Below are positions 41,092 through 49,959 of a stretch of 64,000 nucleotides of DNA, one piece after another. Origin of the DNA: Clostridiaceae bacterium (GTDB lineage Bacteria; Bacillota; Clostridia; Lachnospirales; Lachnospiraceae); the NCBI GenBank assembly GCA_910575795.1, contig CAJTGE010000029.1, positions 1-64,000 of the forward strand. The letters are read 5' to 3'. The notes beneath the pieces are model-generated. The model was not told the DNA's origin, made no database searches, and saw nothing but the letters and a program-made list of their open reading frames with translations. The translations under genes and the position numbers were made by a program. Numbering within the stretch: position 1 is the stretch's first letter; the number at the start of each line of letters is the position of its first letter.

Positions 41092-41767
41092 AATCCCAAC
41101 CGCCCATTTCCCGATCATCCGCCAGAATTCCGCGATCCAGGGTGATCACCCGTTTCCCCATGCGCTCCACAATCTCCTCGCTGTGCGTGACGACGATCAC
41201 CATAGTCCCCCGCTCGTTAATCTCCTCCAGAAGATGCATGATCTCCATCGAATTCTGCGCGTCGAGATTCCCGGTCGGCTCGTCGGCTAAAAGGATCTCC
41301 GGCGAATTGATCAGCGCCCTTGCGATTGCCACCCTCTGCTGCTCGCCGCCCGAAAGCTCCTTTGGCAAAGCCTTATACTTGGAGGAAAGGCCCACCATGC
41401 GGAGCATCTTAGGAACCGACTCCCGGATCACGCGGGACGGCACGCCGATCACACGCTGGGCAAACGCCACATTTTCATAGACTGTCTTGTCCTTTAAAAG
41501 CCGGAAATCCTGAAACACTACGCCCAGGCGGCGGCGGTATTTGGCCACATAGCGCCGGGGCATCTTCCCCAGATCCATATCGTTCACCACGATACGGCCG
41601 GAGGTGGGCTCCACCTCCTTCAAAAGCAGCTTAATCAGCGTCGATTTCCCGGATCCGCTGCGCCCCATGATAAAAACAAATTCCCCGTCCCCGATGGTAA
41701 TGTTGATATTCTTCAGCGCGCGGCTCCCCGCCTTATATGTCTTATTGAGATCCGTTATCTCAATCAT
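41081..41767 (-). CDS. ftsE: Cell division ATP-binding protein FtsE
   Basis: A 228-residue ABC ATPase. Walker A GRSGSGKS (35-42), Q-loop FQDFRLL, signature LSGGEQQRVAIARAL (near 138), Walker B ILLADEPTGNLD, H-loop THSEE. Typical FtsE motif KTVYENVAFAQRVIG. It is the first gene of the ftsE-ftsX-M23-S41 cluster. Confidence 0.95.
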   Translation of the reverse strand: MIEITDLNKTYKAGSRALKNINITIGDGEFVFIMGRSGSGKSTLIKLLLKEVEPTSGRIVVNDMDLGKMPRRYVAKYRRRLGVVFQDFRLLKDKTVYENVAFAQRVIGVPSRVIRESVPKMLRMVGLSSKYKALPKELSGGEQQRVAIARALINSPEILLADEPTGNLDAQNSMEIMHLLEEINERGTMVIVVTHSEEIVERMGKRVITLDRGILADDREMGGWDYGY

Positions 41768-41789
41768 GCCCTCTGTACCTCAACCATAT

Positions 41790-41940
41790 GTAACTGTTCA
41801 GACAGTACATCTTCTTGCCCGTCTGCGCCGGACAAGAAGCATCGGATGTCCATCCGATGTGGAATCCGGCGCAAATTTTGGCTTTTAAGCAAGCTTAACG
41901 CCAAAATTTCCGCCAGATTCCCCGCCGTCTGCACGGTTAC
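41790..41940. repeat. GTAACnGTTCAG intergenic repeat upstream of ftsE
   Basis: Starts GTAACTGTTCAGACAG (41790-41805), followed by CTTCTTG...CAAGAAG (41811-41839), CATCGGATgtccATCCGATG (41840-41859) and AAATTTTGGC...GCCAAAATTT (41873-41909). The second hairpin resembles the one at 45835-45875. Confidence 0.65.
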
Positions 41941-41947
41941 AACCATA

Positions 41948-43033
41948 TTAATAATCCATGTTTTCCATGTATTTCATGTATTTTACAACCATAAGCGCAA
42001 TTTTAAAGGTTATGGCGTCCTCAAAGATGCGCAGATCCAGACCCGTGCTCTTCTGCAGCTTGTCAAGCCGGTACACCAGCGTATTCCGGTGGATGTAGAG
42101 CTGCCGGGATGTCTCGGACACGTTTAAGCTGTTCTCAAAGAACTTGTTGATCGTGGTCAGCGTCTCATCGTCAAATTCATCCGGCGATCTGCCGTCAAAT
42201 ATCTCCTTGATAAACATCCGGCAGAGCGGCAGGGGAAGCTGATAAATCAGCCGGCCGATGCCAAGCTTGCTGTAGGCCACCACATTTTTCGTGCTGTAAA
42301 AGATCTTGCCCACGTCAAGGGCCATCTTGGCCTCCTTGTACGACCGGGACACATCCTTAATCTCATTCACAATCGTGCCGAACGCCACACTGACCCTGGC
42401 CAGCGCCTCGGTGTTGAGCATATCCACGATCATGCACGCCGTCTTTTCCAGCTCCTCATACGTCTCACCGGGCTTCACTTCCTTTACCAGGATAATGTTT
42501 TTCTCATCCACAGCGGTGATAAAATCCCTCGTCTTGGTGGAAAAAAGGCTGCGCACCGTCTCCAGCGCGTTCGCATCCTTCTCCTGCTCCGTCTCGATCA
42601 GGAACACCACCCGCTTCACATTCGTCTCAATATGCAGCTTTTTAGCCCGGTTATAGATGTCAACCAGCAAAAGATTGTCAAGCAGCAGATTCTTAATAAA
42701 ATTGTCCTTGTCAAACCGCTCCTTGTAGGCGACCAGGAGATTCTGAATCTGGAACGCCGCCATCTTTCCTACCATATATACGTCGTCGCTGCCGCCCCTG
42801 GCCAGCAGAATATATTCTAACTGATGTTCATCAAATACCTTGAAAAACTGGTATCCCTGAATCACCTGGCTGTCTGCAGGAGAGTCCACGAAAGCCAGGA
42901 TCGCGCTTTCATACTCTTCGGCTCCGGTAAAGGTTGAAGCAAGCGCCTTGCCCTCTGTATCACAGACAGCCAGATCCACCCTTGCAATGCCCTTTAACCC
43001 CTCAATATTTGTCTGGAGTATCTGATTTGATAT
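41948..43033 (-). CDS. CdaR/PucR-family transcription regulator
   Basis: A 361-residue protein starting MISNQILQTNIEGLKGIARVDLAVCD. The N-terminal 130 residues are a sensory region, the middle a GGDEF-like CdaR domain, and the C-terminus the PucR helix-turn-helix (LNVSETSRQLYIHRNTLVYRLDKLQKSTGLDLRIFEDA). The family controls sugar-diacid or purine use; the inducer here is unknown. ATG 43033 chosen since the residues before it are not conserved. Confidence 0.82.
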   Translation of the reverse strand: MSNQILQTNIEGLKGIARVDLAVCDTEGKALASTFTGAEEYESAILAFVDSPADSQVIQGYQFFKVFDEHQLEYILLARGGSDDVYMVGKMAAFQIQNLLVAYKERFDKDNFIKNLLLDNLLLVDIYNRAKKLHIETNVKRVVFLIETEQEKDANALETVRSLFSTKTRDFITAVDEKNIILVKEVKPGETYEELEKTACMIVDMLNTEALARVSVAFGTIVNEIKDVSRSYKEAKMALDVGKIFYSTKNVVAYSKLGIGRLIYQLPLPLCRMFIKEIFDGRSPDEFDDETLTTINKFFENSLNVSETSRQLYIHRNTLVYRLDKLQKSTGLDLRIFEDAITFKIALMVVKYMKYMENMDY

Positions 43034-43393
43034 CATATCGCTCTCTCCTTCTCTTATAATCGCCGCTTTGAGCAGCGGCATTTTTCCTTATATTATATTA
43101 AAGCAAAAATGGGAAAAATAAAAGAGGGGGGAGGGAAAAAAGTGAATTTTTTTTAGAGGGGGGACGCCCGCGGCCGGCGAAATGTATGGGGACAGTCCCA
43201 GTCCCTGTGGTTTAACTGGGGAGCTAATGATTCGTGAGCCTGGTGATAGTGATTCTGAAATTAATGTGGAATAATTTGTTGAAAAAATAATGGGGGCCTG
43301 GTAAAATGGTGATGTCTGGATGTGGAATTTGTATATAAAACTGTTATAAGTATCCAATGGCGATATAAAATTTCATGAAAGGGTAACCTGCTT
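43034..43393. other. Intergenic region before the deacetylase gene
   Basis: AT-rich. Divergent promoters for cdaR and the deacetylase are expected here, but I see no clear -35/-10 pair or repeat. Confidence 0.4.
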
Positions 43394-44821
43394 ATGATAA
43401 ATCTTCTGAGACAAAGACAAACCGGGCATATCATTAAACTCCTTCTTTATATCATTTTGGGCGGAGGCATGGCTGCGCTGCCTGTTGTGATTGGTTCGAT
43501 GTATCTGCACAGCGGCATGGGACATGTGTATGGGGTGTCCTGCGTGTATGCGGACTCCGGCGGAGGGCCGCGGGGGGATGGAAGCGGGCCGGTTGGAGCT
43601 GAGGATGGGCGCAGGGAGGCAAAAGCGGGTGATAAGGAGCTTGAGGAATGCCTGGCGCGCGCGGCGGCTCTTGCGGCGGGCTATGATTATGACGCGGCGA
43701 TAGCGCTTCTCTCTGACTCTGCGTATGCGGAGTCCGCGAAAGCGCAGGCGGCTGTTTCGGAGTATCGCGCTGTGAAGTCCACGCTTGTCCGCGCGGATCC
43801 CGGAGCGATTACGCATATTTTTTTCCATACCCTGATCATGGATCCCTCGAAGGCTTTTGACGGGGATGCCTGGGAAAAGAAATATTGGCAGGTCATGGTC
43901 ACCGGGGAGGAATTTCAGAAGATCCTGCAGTCCCTGTATGAAAGGGGCTTTGTCCTTGTCCAGATGCATGATATCGCATATGAGACGACAGCGGAGGACG
44001 GAAGCGTCTGCTTTAAGGAAGGGGACATCATGCTTCCCCCGGGGAAGAAGGCGCTTGTCATGTCACAGGATGATGTCTGCTACTATGAATATATGGAAGG
44101 CGACGGCTTTGCCAGCCGTATCGTCATCGGGGAGGACGGGCGTCCGGCCTGTGAGATGAGACTTGACGACGGGAGTATCGCGGTCGGTTCCTATGATCTC
44201 GTCCCGATCCTCGAGGATTTCATTGACGAACACCCTGATTTCTCTTATCGGGGCGCGCGCGCCGTCCTCACATTCACCGGGTATAACGGGATACTGGGGT
44301 ACCGCACTGCGCCTTCCTATGTTGATATAGGCTATGTTGATATAGGCTTTGACTATGAGCAGGAGCGCGAGGACGCCGCCAGGGTTGCGGAGTGCTTAAA
44401 AGCCTGTGGCTACGAGCTGGCCTCCCACACTTGGGGGCATCGCAATATGGGCCTTATGCCATTAGAGGATTTTATCAGGGATACGGATCAATGGGAGGAA
44501 CAGGTTGAGCCGCTGATCGGGCCGTGCGATATCATTGCCTTTCCCTTTGGGAGCGATATCGGGGACTGGCATCCGTATGACACGAAAAACGAGCGCTTCC
44601 AGTATCTCTATTCCAAAGGCTTCCGCTATTTCTGCAATGTGGATTCCAGTCAGTATTATATACAGATTGGCGAAAAGCATATGCGGCAGGGACGCCGCAA
44701 TATCGACGGTATCCGCATGTATTACGATCTGCCGGAAAGCGGCTTGGGGAACGGGCATTTAAGCGACTTATTTGATGTCGGGGAGATCTATGACCGCAGC
44801 CGGCCTCTCCCTGTCCGGTAG
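43394..44821 (+). CDS. Polysaccharide deacetylase family protein
   Basis: A 475-residue protein with an N-terminal membrane segment (about 14-33), a spacer, and a NodB-like domain (about 205-470). The metal site shows QDDVCYYEYM for the Asp motif and SHTWGHRN for the HxxxH motif, both slightly unlike the standard TFDD and HTxxH. LPESGLGNGHLSDLFDVGEIYDR closes it. It is likely a surface enzyme that deacetylates wall glycan or polysaccharide. A tandem 15-base repeat gives YVDIGYVDIG near residue 313. Confidence 0.82.
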   Translation: MINLLRQRQTGHIIKLLLYIILGGGMAALPVVIGSMYLHSGMGHVYGVSCVYADSGGGPRGDGSGPVGAEDGRREAKAGDKELEECLARAAALAAGYDYDAAIALLSDSAYAESAKAQAAVSEYRAVKSTLVRADPGAITHIFFHTLIMDPSKAFDGDAWEKKYWQVMVTGEEFQKILQSLYERGFVLVQMHDIAYETTAEDGSVCFKEGDIMLPPGKKALVMSQDDVCYYEYMEGDGFASRIVIGEDGRPACEMRLDDGSIAVGSYDLVPILEDFIDEHPDFSYRGARAVLTFTGYNGILGYRTAPSYVDIGYVDIGFDYEQEREDAARVAECLKACGYELASHTWGHRNMGLMPLEDFIRDTDQWEEQVEPLIGPCDIIAFPFGSDIGDWHPYDTKNERFQYLYSKGFRYFCNVDSSQYYIQIGEKHMRQGRRNIDGIRMYYDLPESGLGNGHLSDLFDVGEIYDRSRPLPVR

Positions 44822-44835
44822 CCATTTGAGTAATG

Positions 44836-44894
44836 AAAAGGAGCTTTATTTAGGATGAAACCCTGTGTTCCGTCTCAGATAAAGCTCCTTTTTT
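44836..44894 (+). terminator. Rho-independent terminator
   Basis: AAAAGGAGCTTTAT and ATAAAGCTCCTTTTTT, 15 bases past the deacetylase stop; works for both strands. Confidence 0.85.
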
Positions 44895-44943
44895 GTCATC
44901 TGGATTTAGCGTTTAAGCTATACCAAAACATCCCTCTTCCTGA

Positions 44944-45540
44944 TTAAAAGAACCGTAACAACTGCAGGTACCTCTTCCCCTCTCTCTGCGACACTCTTTC
45001 CCCAAATCTTTTAAACCCGTTATAATCGCTCTGATAAAATGCCAGCACCTGATCCACATCCTCACAATCCAAATATACAACGCCTCCACCGACATAATAC
45101 TGTACATGCTTCAATATCTCAAAAGTCAGATCCATCAGCTCATTCCCGCTGATCTTCCATTCATCAGAGACTGCGCTGTTTTTCCCAAATTGGGCAATCA
45201 GAAATGCCGATACATGATACTTGTCCGTTTCCTCCTCCAGTTTTGCATACCTTGACAATTTACGGCGGGCTGTTTTGCTGATATTCGTATTTGTCACCTC
45301 GACTGCCTTATGTGCCAATGTAAAGATTCCTGCCAGCACAATTCTCCCGTCGCTGGTCTTTCTTATGACCAGATATGTAACGGACAACTTCTTCTGCGCG
45401 AAATCAATCGATTTATTTCGGACAAAATCCTCCACCTCTTTATTTAATGGAGATGAAAAATCGGAGAGAAGCCTCTGTAGTTCCTCCTCTCCGACTGCCT
45501 TCAGCATATCCTGAATATTAACAGCTATGCATTCATCCAT
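44944..45540 (-). CDS. GNAT-like toxin candidate
   Basis: A 198-residue protein (NIQDMLKAVGEEELQRLLSDF, KLSVTYLVIRKTSDGRIVLAGIFTLAHKA, KYHVSAFLIAQFGKNSAVSD, VGGGVVYLDCEDVDQVLAFYQ, GFKRFGER), which fits a GNAT acetyltransferase fold. Its partner gene overlaps it by eight bases. Arrangement and sizes match toxin-antitoxin pairs of the TacT/AtaT type, but the antitoxin here is not of the usual RHH kind. I regard the TA assignment as an inference. Confidence 0.6.
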   Translation of the reverse strand: MDECIAVNIQDMLKAVGEEELQRLLSDFSSPLNKEVEDFVRNKSIDFAQKKLSVTYLVIRKTSDGRIVLAGIFTLAHKAVEVTNTNISKTARRKLSRYAKLEEETDKYHVSAFLIAQFGKNSAVSDEWKISGNELMDLTFEILKHVQYYVGGGVVYLDCEDVDQVLAFYQSDYNGFKRFGERVSQREGKRYLQLLRFF

Positions 45541-45721
45541 TTTTCCCCGTCCTCACTGTCATAAATTTTCGGATCTCTTCTAAATCCGTCACAAGCGGAA
45601 TCACAGGCGCTGCAGGCATTCTTTCCGGATCTCTGGCAGATGCATCCAATGCCTCAGCAAAAGCTTCTGCTTTTTTTGGATCTGTAATTCTTATATTTGT
45701 AAAAATACTTGATGTCGCCAT
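45533..45721 (-). CDS. Small partner protein (antitoxin candidate)
   Basis: A 62-residue protein (MATSSIFTNIRITDPKKAEAF, DASARDPERM, LVTDLEEIRKFM), starting with ATG behind GGAGG and overlapping the GNAT-like gene. Its leading MATSSIFxNI and the size are typical for a partner of such GNAT proteins in Clostridia. No clear DNA-binding motif is visible. Confidence 0.55.
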   Translation of the reverse strand: MATSSIFTNIRITDPKKAEAFAEALDASARDPERMPAAPVIPLVTDLEEIRKFMTVRTGKNG

Positions 45722-45775
45722 AGAAATACCTCCTCATCATCTTTATTATATGAAATATATCTCTGAAAAGCAACA

Positions 45776-45875
45776 GTAACAGTTCAGGCTGTCTGAACTG
45801 TTACAAGCAATACAGTTTCCTGAAAAAAGAACGCGCTCATCTTCTTATCTGGCTATGCCGGACAAGAAGATGAGC
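45776..45875. repeat. GTAACAGTTCAG palindrome and conserved hairpin
   Basis: GTAACAGTTCAG (45776-45787) and CTGAACTGTTAC (45793-45804) form a perfect 12-bp palindrome. A second 12-bp stem follows: GCTCATCTTCTT (45835-45846) with AAGAAGATGAGC (45864-45875), its loop GCCGGAC as in the copy at 41811. Confidence 0.7.
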
Positions 45876-46020
45876 CCCGAAAATAGTAACTTTTACACCT
45901 GGAAGCGTCCTCTTTTCCCAAAGCATGTTTAAAACATGCTCTGAGATTTTTTCCTATCCTCTGTCAAAACATTCCTATGCTGCATTCCTCCCTGCCGCGC
46001 CAAATCCCGGCCGGAGCCTC

Positions 46021-47238
46021 TTATGCTTCTCCCTGCTTCATGGATTCAATGATACTGTCAGCCAGCGCATTAAGCTCAGAAGCCTTATCCGCATGAAGCG
46101 CGGACGCCAGGGACAGCCTGTCATTTAACACGGTCATGTCCTTTAACTCCGTGTCGATAAATTTCTGCATCAGATCCCCGGACTTGCAGGCCCAGGAGCC
46201 GTTCTCGATGATCGCAAAGGTGCGTTTCTGCAGATGCAGGGCCTTCATATCCATCAGGAAGTTGTGCATCACCGGATAGATTCCGAGATTATATGTCACC
46301 GAAGCCAGAACGATATGGCTTAAGCGGAAGGACTCGGAGATCAGCTCGGATACGTGGGTGTTGGAAACGTCGTACACCGCCACATTGGTCATGCCCTTTT
46401 CGCAGAGTTTGGAGGCCAGCGCCTGCGCGGCTGCCTCGGTGTTTCCGTACATGGAGGCGTAAGCGATCAGAACGCCCTTTTCCTCCGGCTCATAGCGGCT
46501 CCAGTGATCGTATTTGTCAATGAACCAGCCTAAGTTGCTGCGCCATACGGGCCCGTGCAGCGGGCATACGAGCTTGATGTCAACCGTGGACGCTTTCTTG
46601 AGAAGGGCCTGTACGTGCGGGCCGTATTTCCCCACGATGTTGGTGAAATAGCGCCTTGCGTCGTCGAGCCAGTCGCGTTCAAAGTTCACCTCGTCATTAA
46701 AGAGCTTGCCGTCGAGCGCGCCGAAGGAACCAAAGGCGTCGGCCGCGAAGAGCACGCCGTTCGTGGTGTCAAAGGTCACCATCGCTTCCGGCCAGTGAAC
46801 CATGGGGGCGTAAACAAAGGTAACGGTGTGGGTGCCAAAGCTTAAGGTATCCCCCTCATGGGCCTCGATCAGCTCGTGGCCGTCCACGTGGAAGCCAAAC
46901 TGGCGCATCAGCATAAACGCCTTTTCCGTGCTGACGATCTTCACCTGCGGATAGCGCAGGAGAACCTCCTCAATGGATGCGCCGTGATCCGGCTCCATGT
47001 GGTTGATCACCAGATAGTCCAGGGCCTTTCCGTCCAGCAGATGCTCGACATTTTCCAGGAGCTGGCGGCAGGCGGACCAGTCTACGGTGTCGAACAGCAC
47101 GCTCTTCTCATCCAGGAGCAGATAGGCATTGTAGGATACCCCTCTGGAGATGGGGTGTATATTTTCAAACAGGTGCAGGCGGTGATCATTGGCCCCTACC
47201 CAGTATAAATCTTCGGTTACGTTTCTCACACAATACAT
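46021..47238 (-). CDS. Flavodiiron protein (A-type flavoprotein)
   Basis: A 405-residue protein that reduces oxygen to water or NO to N2O. The diiron site is in the MBL-fold domain (INHMEPDHGAS near residue 79; VHWPEAM; CPLHGPVWR), and the flavodoxin domain begins near residue 253 (VLIAYASMYGNTEAAAQAL) with SVTYNLGIYPVMHNFL. It follows the dehydrogenase fusion by 15 bases on the same strand, so both are probably co-transcribed. The rubredoxin of the fusion is the natural electron donor. Confidence 0.93.
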   Translation of the reverse strand: MYCVRNVTEDLYWVGANDHRLHLFENIHPISRGVSYNAYLLLDEKSVLFDTVDWSACRQLLENVEHLLDGKALDYLVINHMEPDHGASIEEVLLRYPQVKIVSTEKAFMLMRQFGFHVDGHELIEAHEGDTLSFGTHTVTFVYAPMVHWPEAMVTFDTTNGVLFAADAFGSFGALDGKLFNDEVNFERDWLDDARRYFTNIVGKYGPHVQALLKKASTVDIKLVCPLHGPVWRSNLGWFIDKYDHWSRYEPEEKGVLIAYASMYGNTEAAAQALASKLCEKGMTNVAVYDVSNTHVSELISESFRLSHIVLASVTYNLGIYPVMHNFLMDMKALHLQKRTFAIIENGSWACKSGDLMQKFIDTELKDMTVLNDRLSLASALHADKASELNALADSIIESMKQGEA

Positions 47239-47253
47239 AGATCAGACCTCCTT

Positions 47254-49176
47254 TTATCCCTCAATAAACATCTCTTTGGACTCCGCGCACTCCGGGCATA
47301 CCCACTCGTCCGGAAGCTTCTCAAACAGCGTTCCCGGCGCTATCTCGCTGTCCTCGTCCCCGATCGCCGGGTCATACTCATAGCCGCAGCCGCCGCACAC
47401 ATACGTCTTTCCGATCGGCTTCTCCTTGGGAGGAAGCGGACGTTTCATCTTAATCATGGGCGGCGCGGGCTGCTTCTCCTCGCCGTTGTCAAGCGCGGCT
47501 GTCAGAAGCGGGAGGATCTCATTCACATCGCCCACAATGCCGTAGTCGCAGTTCTTGAAAATGGGCGCGTTGGCGTTTTTATTGATGGCCACAATCGTGG
47601 AGGCGTCCTTGATGCCCTTTAAGTGCTGGGTCGCGCCGGAAATGCCGCAGGCGATATAGAGGTTGCCTTTAAATTTCTGGCCTGACATACCCACGTAGCG
47701 GTTTAACGGCACATATTTTAAGGTTTCCGCAACCGGCCTGGAAGAGCCGATGGCCGCGCCGGCCTGAACCGCCAGATCCTCGATGAGCTTCATGTTTTCC
47801 TTACTGCCGATTCCTTTTCCGGCGGATACCACGCGCTCCGCCTGGGCGATGGGCGTGTCTAAGGGGATTCCCACCGTGAAATCATACCCGTCCTTCTTAA
47901 GCGCCGCTACCAGGGTCTCCACCTTCTCCTGGGCCTGGCCTTCCTTTAAGATCATCTTTTTGCGCAGCCCTGTGATGGGAGCCGCCTTTTTCACCGGCTT
48001 GGAGGATCCGCCGCCGCCCCCGGAGGATTTGGGCATGCGCCCGATGATGCAGGAGGCGATAACCACCCGCTGGATCTCGTTCGTGCCCTCGTAAATGGTG
48101 GTGATCTTCGCGTCGCGGTAAGCGCGCTCCACCTCCATACCCTTTAAGAAGCCGCTGCCGCCGAAGATCTGCAGGGCGTCGTTCGCCACCTCCAGCGCGA
48201 TATCCGACGCGTACATCTTGGCCATCGCGGCCTCCATGCTATACGGCGCATGCTCTTCTTTGAGCTCCGCGGCGCTGTATACCAGGAAGCGCGCGCAGCG
48301 CAGCTTGGTCGCCATATCAGCCAGCTTAAAGGCAATGCTCTGCTGCTGGCAGATGGGCTTTCCGAACTGGATCCGCTCCTTGGAGTATTCCAGCGCGTGC
48401 TCATAGGCGCCCTGCGCGATGCCCAGCGCCTGCGCGGCGATACCGATACGCCCGCCGTCCAGCGTCGCCATGGCGATCTTAAAGCCCTCGCCCTCCTTGC
48501 CTAAGAGATTCTCCTTCGGAACCTTTACGTCATTGAAAATCAGCTCCGCCGTGGAGGAGGAACGGATTCCCATCTTATCATAATGATCGCCGAACTCAAA
48601 GCCATCCCAGCCCTTTTCCACGATAAAGGCCGAGATCCCCCTGGTTCCGATATCCGGCGTGGTCACGGCAAATACGACATATGTATCCGCCTTGGGCGCG
48701 TTGGTGATAAAGATCTTGCCGCCATTTAACAGGTAGTAATCGCCCTTTAACACCGCCGTCGTCTCCGTGCCGCCCGCATCAGAGCCCGCGTTCGGCTCCG
48801 TTAAGCCAAACGCGCCGATCTTCTCGCCTTTGGCAAGGGGCACAAGGTATTTCTGCTTCTGCTCCTCATTTCCGAATGCCGCGATCGGCCAGGTGCCGAG
48901 AGACACATGGGCGGAAAGGATAACCCCGGCCCCGCCGTCCACGCGCGCCAGCTCTTCGACCGCGATGGCATAGCTCAGCACATCCATGCCGGCCCCGCCG
49001 TACTCTTTCGGATAGGGAATGCCCATGAGCCCCATCTGTCCGAGCTTAGCCACCGCCTCGCCCGGGAAGCCATTCGTCTGATCAAGCTCAAACGCCTGGG
49101 GCTTAATCTCCTCCTCCGCAAACTTCCTGATGCGTTTACGAAGCTCTTCATGTTCCTGTGTGGTTGTAAATAACAT
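47254..49176 (-). CDS. Acyl-CoA dehydrogenase-EtfA-rubredoxin fusion
   Basis: A 640-residue three-part protein. Residues 1-380 are a complete acyl-CoA dehydrogenase ([67 protein letters not shown] with the catalytic Glu). A Gly/Ser linker leads to an EtfA FAD domain (about 455-560; [14 protein letters not shown]-like [35 protein letters not shown]). A rubredoxin ends it ([11 protein letters not shown]...WVCPECA). Electrons can flow from acyl-CoA via FAD to the Fe site within one chain and on to the flavodiiron protein next door. No EtfB is nearby. Confidence 0.92.
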   Translation of the reverse strand: MLFTTTQEHEELRKRIRKFAEEEIKPQAFELDQTNGFPGEAVAKLGQMGLMGIPYPKEYGGAGMDVLSYAIAVEELARVDGGAGVILSAHVSLGTWPIAAFGNEEQKQKYLVPLAKGEKIGAFGLTEPNAGSDAGGTETTAVLKGDYYLLNGGKIFITNAPKADTYVVFAVTTPDIGTRGISAFIVEKGWDGFEFGDHYDKMGIRSSSTAELIFNDVKVPKENLLGKEGEGFKIAMATLDGGRIGIAAQALGIAQGAYEHALEYSKERIQFGKPICQQQSIAFKLADMATKLRCARFLVYSAAELKEEHAPYSMEAAMAKMYASDIALEVANDALQIFGGSGFLKGMEVERAYRDAKITTIYEGTNEIQRVVIASCIIGRMPKSSGGGGGSSKPVKKAAPITGLRKKMILKEGQAQEKVETLVAALKKDGYDFTVGIPLDTPIAQAERVVSAGKGIGSKENMKLIEDLAVQAGAAIGSSRPVAETLKYVPLNRYVGMSGQKFKGNLYIACGISGATQHLKGIKDASTIVAINKNANAPIFKNCDYGIVGDVNEILPLLTAALDNGEEKQPAPPMIKMKRPLPPKEKPIGKTYVCGGCGYEYDPAIGDEDSEIAPGTLFEKLPDEWVCPECAESKEMFIEG

Positions 49177-49213
49177 TCGTCTTCCTCCTTCTCCTTATAA
49201 TAAGAGTATCATT

Positions 49214-49645
49214 TCAAACAGGTCTGCGGGCCGTATGCCCGCCGTCCCCTGATAAAACCCAGCTAAGACTCCTGGAACGCAGCTCCCCGTCTATCTGCTT
49301 CTGCACCCTGCATAGCTGCGCATGGATCCCGCAGGGCCCGTTCGCCCTCTGCCACTCGCAGTCATATCCGGGCTCCATGCAGGAAGAAAGCCTGGCATTC
49401 TGCTCGATCGCGCCGATCAGCTCGCTGAGATTGCGCTCACCCAGATCGCAGGCCAGGTAACAGCCTCCGCCATTCCCCCTCGAAATGCCGATGAGCCCGG
49501 CCCGTTCCAGCTTTTTCACGATCTTATACGCAAAATTCCGCGGCAGCGCCTCGCGCGCGGCCAAAGCGCCCACCGTATGACAGCCGCCCTCTGACAGCGT
49601 CCTCAGGATGCGAAGCGCATAATCTGTCTCTTTTGTAATCAGCAT
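49214..49645 (-). CDS. Rrf2-family regulator
   Basis: A 143-residue regulator. N-terminal winged helix (ITKETDYALRILRTLSEGG, ALPRNFAYKIVKKLERAGLIG, RGNGGGCYLA) and a cysteine group (SSCMEPGYDCEW...GPCGIHAQLC at about 92-116), which could hold an Fe-S cluster. It lies just upstream of the oxygen-reduction operon, on the same strand, so it is the obvious sensor for it. Confidence 0.88.
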   Translation of the reverse strand: MLITKETDYALRILRTLSEGGCHTVGALAAREALPRNFAYKIVKKLERAGLIGISRGNGGGCYLACDLGERNLSELIGAIEQNARLSSCMEPGYDCEWQRANGPCGIHAQLCRVQKQIDGELRSRSLSWVLSGDGGHTARRPV

Positions 49646-49893
49646 GTCCTTCTCCTCCTAATTTCACACAGCTATCCGGGTTTCCTGATTACTACTATAC
49701 CAATCTGGAGAAAATTTGTCAAGTTTATTCGTCAGAAATTTCAAAAAATATTTATTTAAAATTGTTTATATATTTACAAATTATTATTTAATTCAAAAAA
49801 TACCGAATTGCATTTTGTCGAACCGTTTTTTTCCTGCGATTCCATGCCTGTTCTGCCGCGCGGCCCTGCATGGCGGCATACGGGACTGCGCAT
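49646..49893. other. Intergenic region
   Basis: Strongly AT-rich at 49730-49810 and presumably the promoter region of the rrf2 gene. I see no gene or clear operator. Confidence 0.4.
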
Positions 49894-49933
49894 AAAAACA
49901 GGAGCCCGGCTGTTGGCTTCAGGCTCCTGTTTT
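49894..49933 (-). terminator. Rho-independent terminator
   Basis: AACAGGAGCC and GGCTCCTGTT with A/T flanks, 27 bases after the stop of the MsmX/UgpC-type gene. Confidence 0.8.
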
Positions 49934-49959
49934 GTATCTCTTATATATGGTTCAAATTT

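Noticed and set aside
45921..45946. AGCATGTTTAAAACATGCT palindrome as a regulator operator
   Set aside because: A good palindrome, but similar AAACACGC/GCGTGTTT sequences occur loosely elsewhere and no regulator can be tied to it; it may only be a terminator-like structure.
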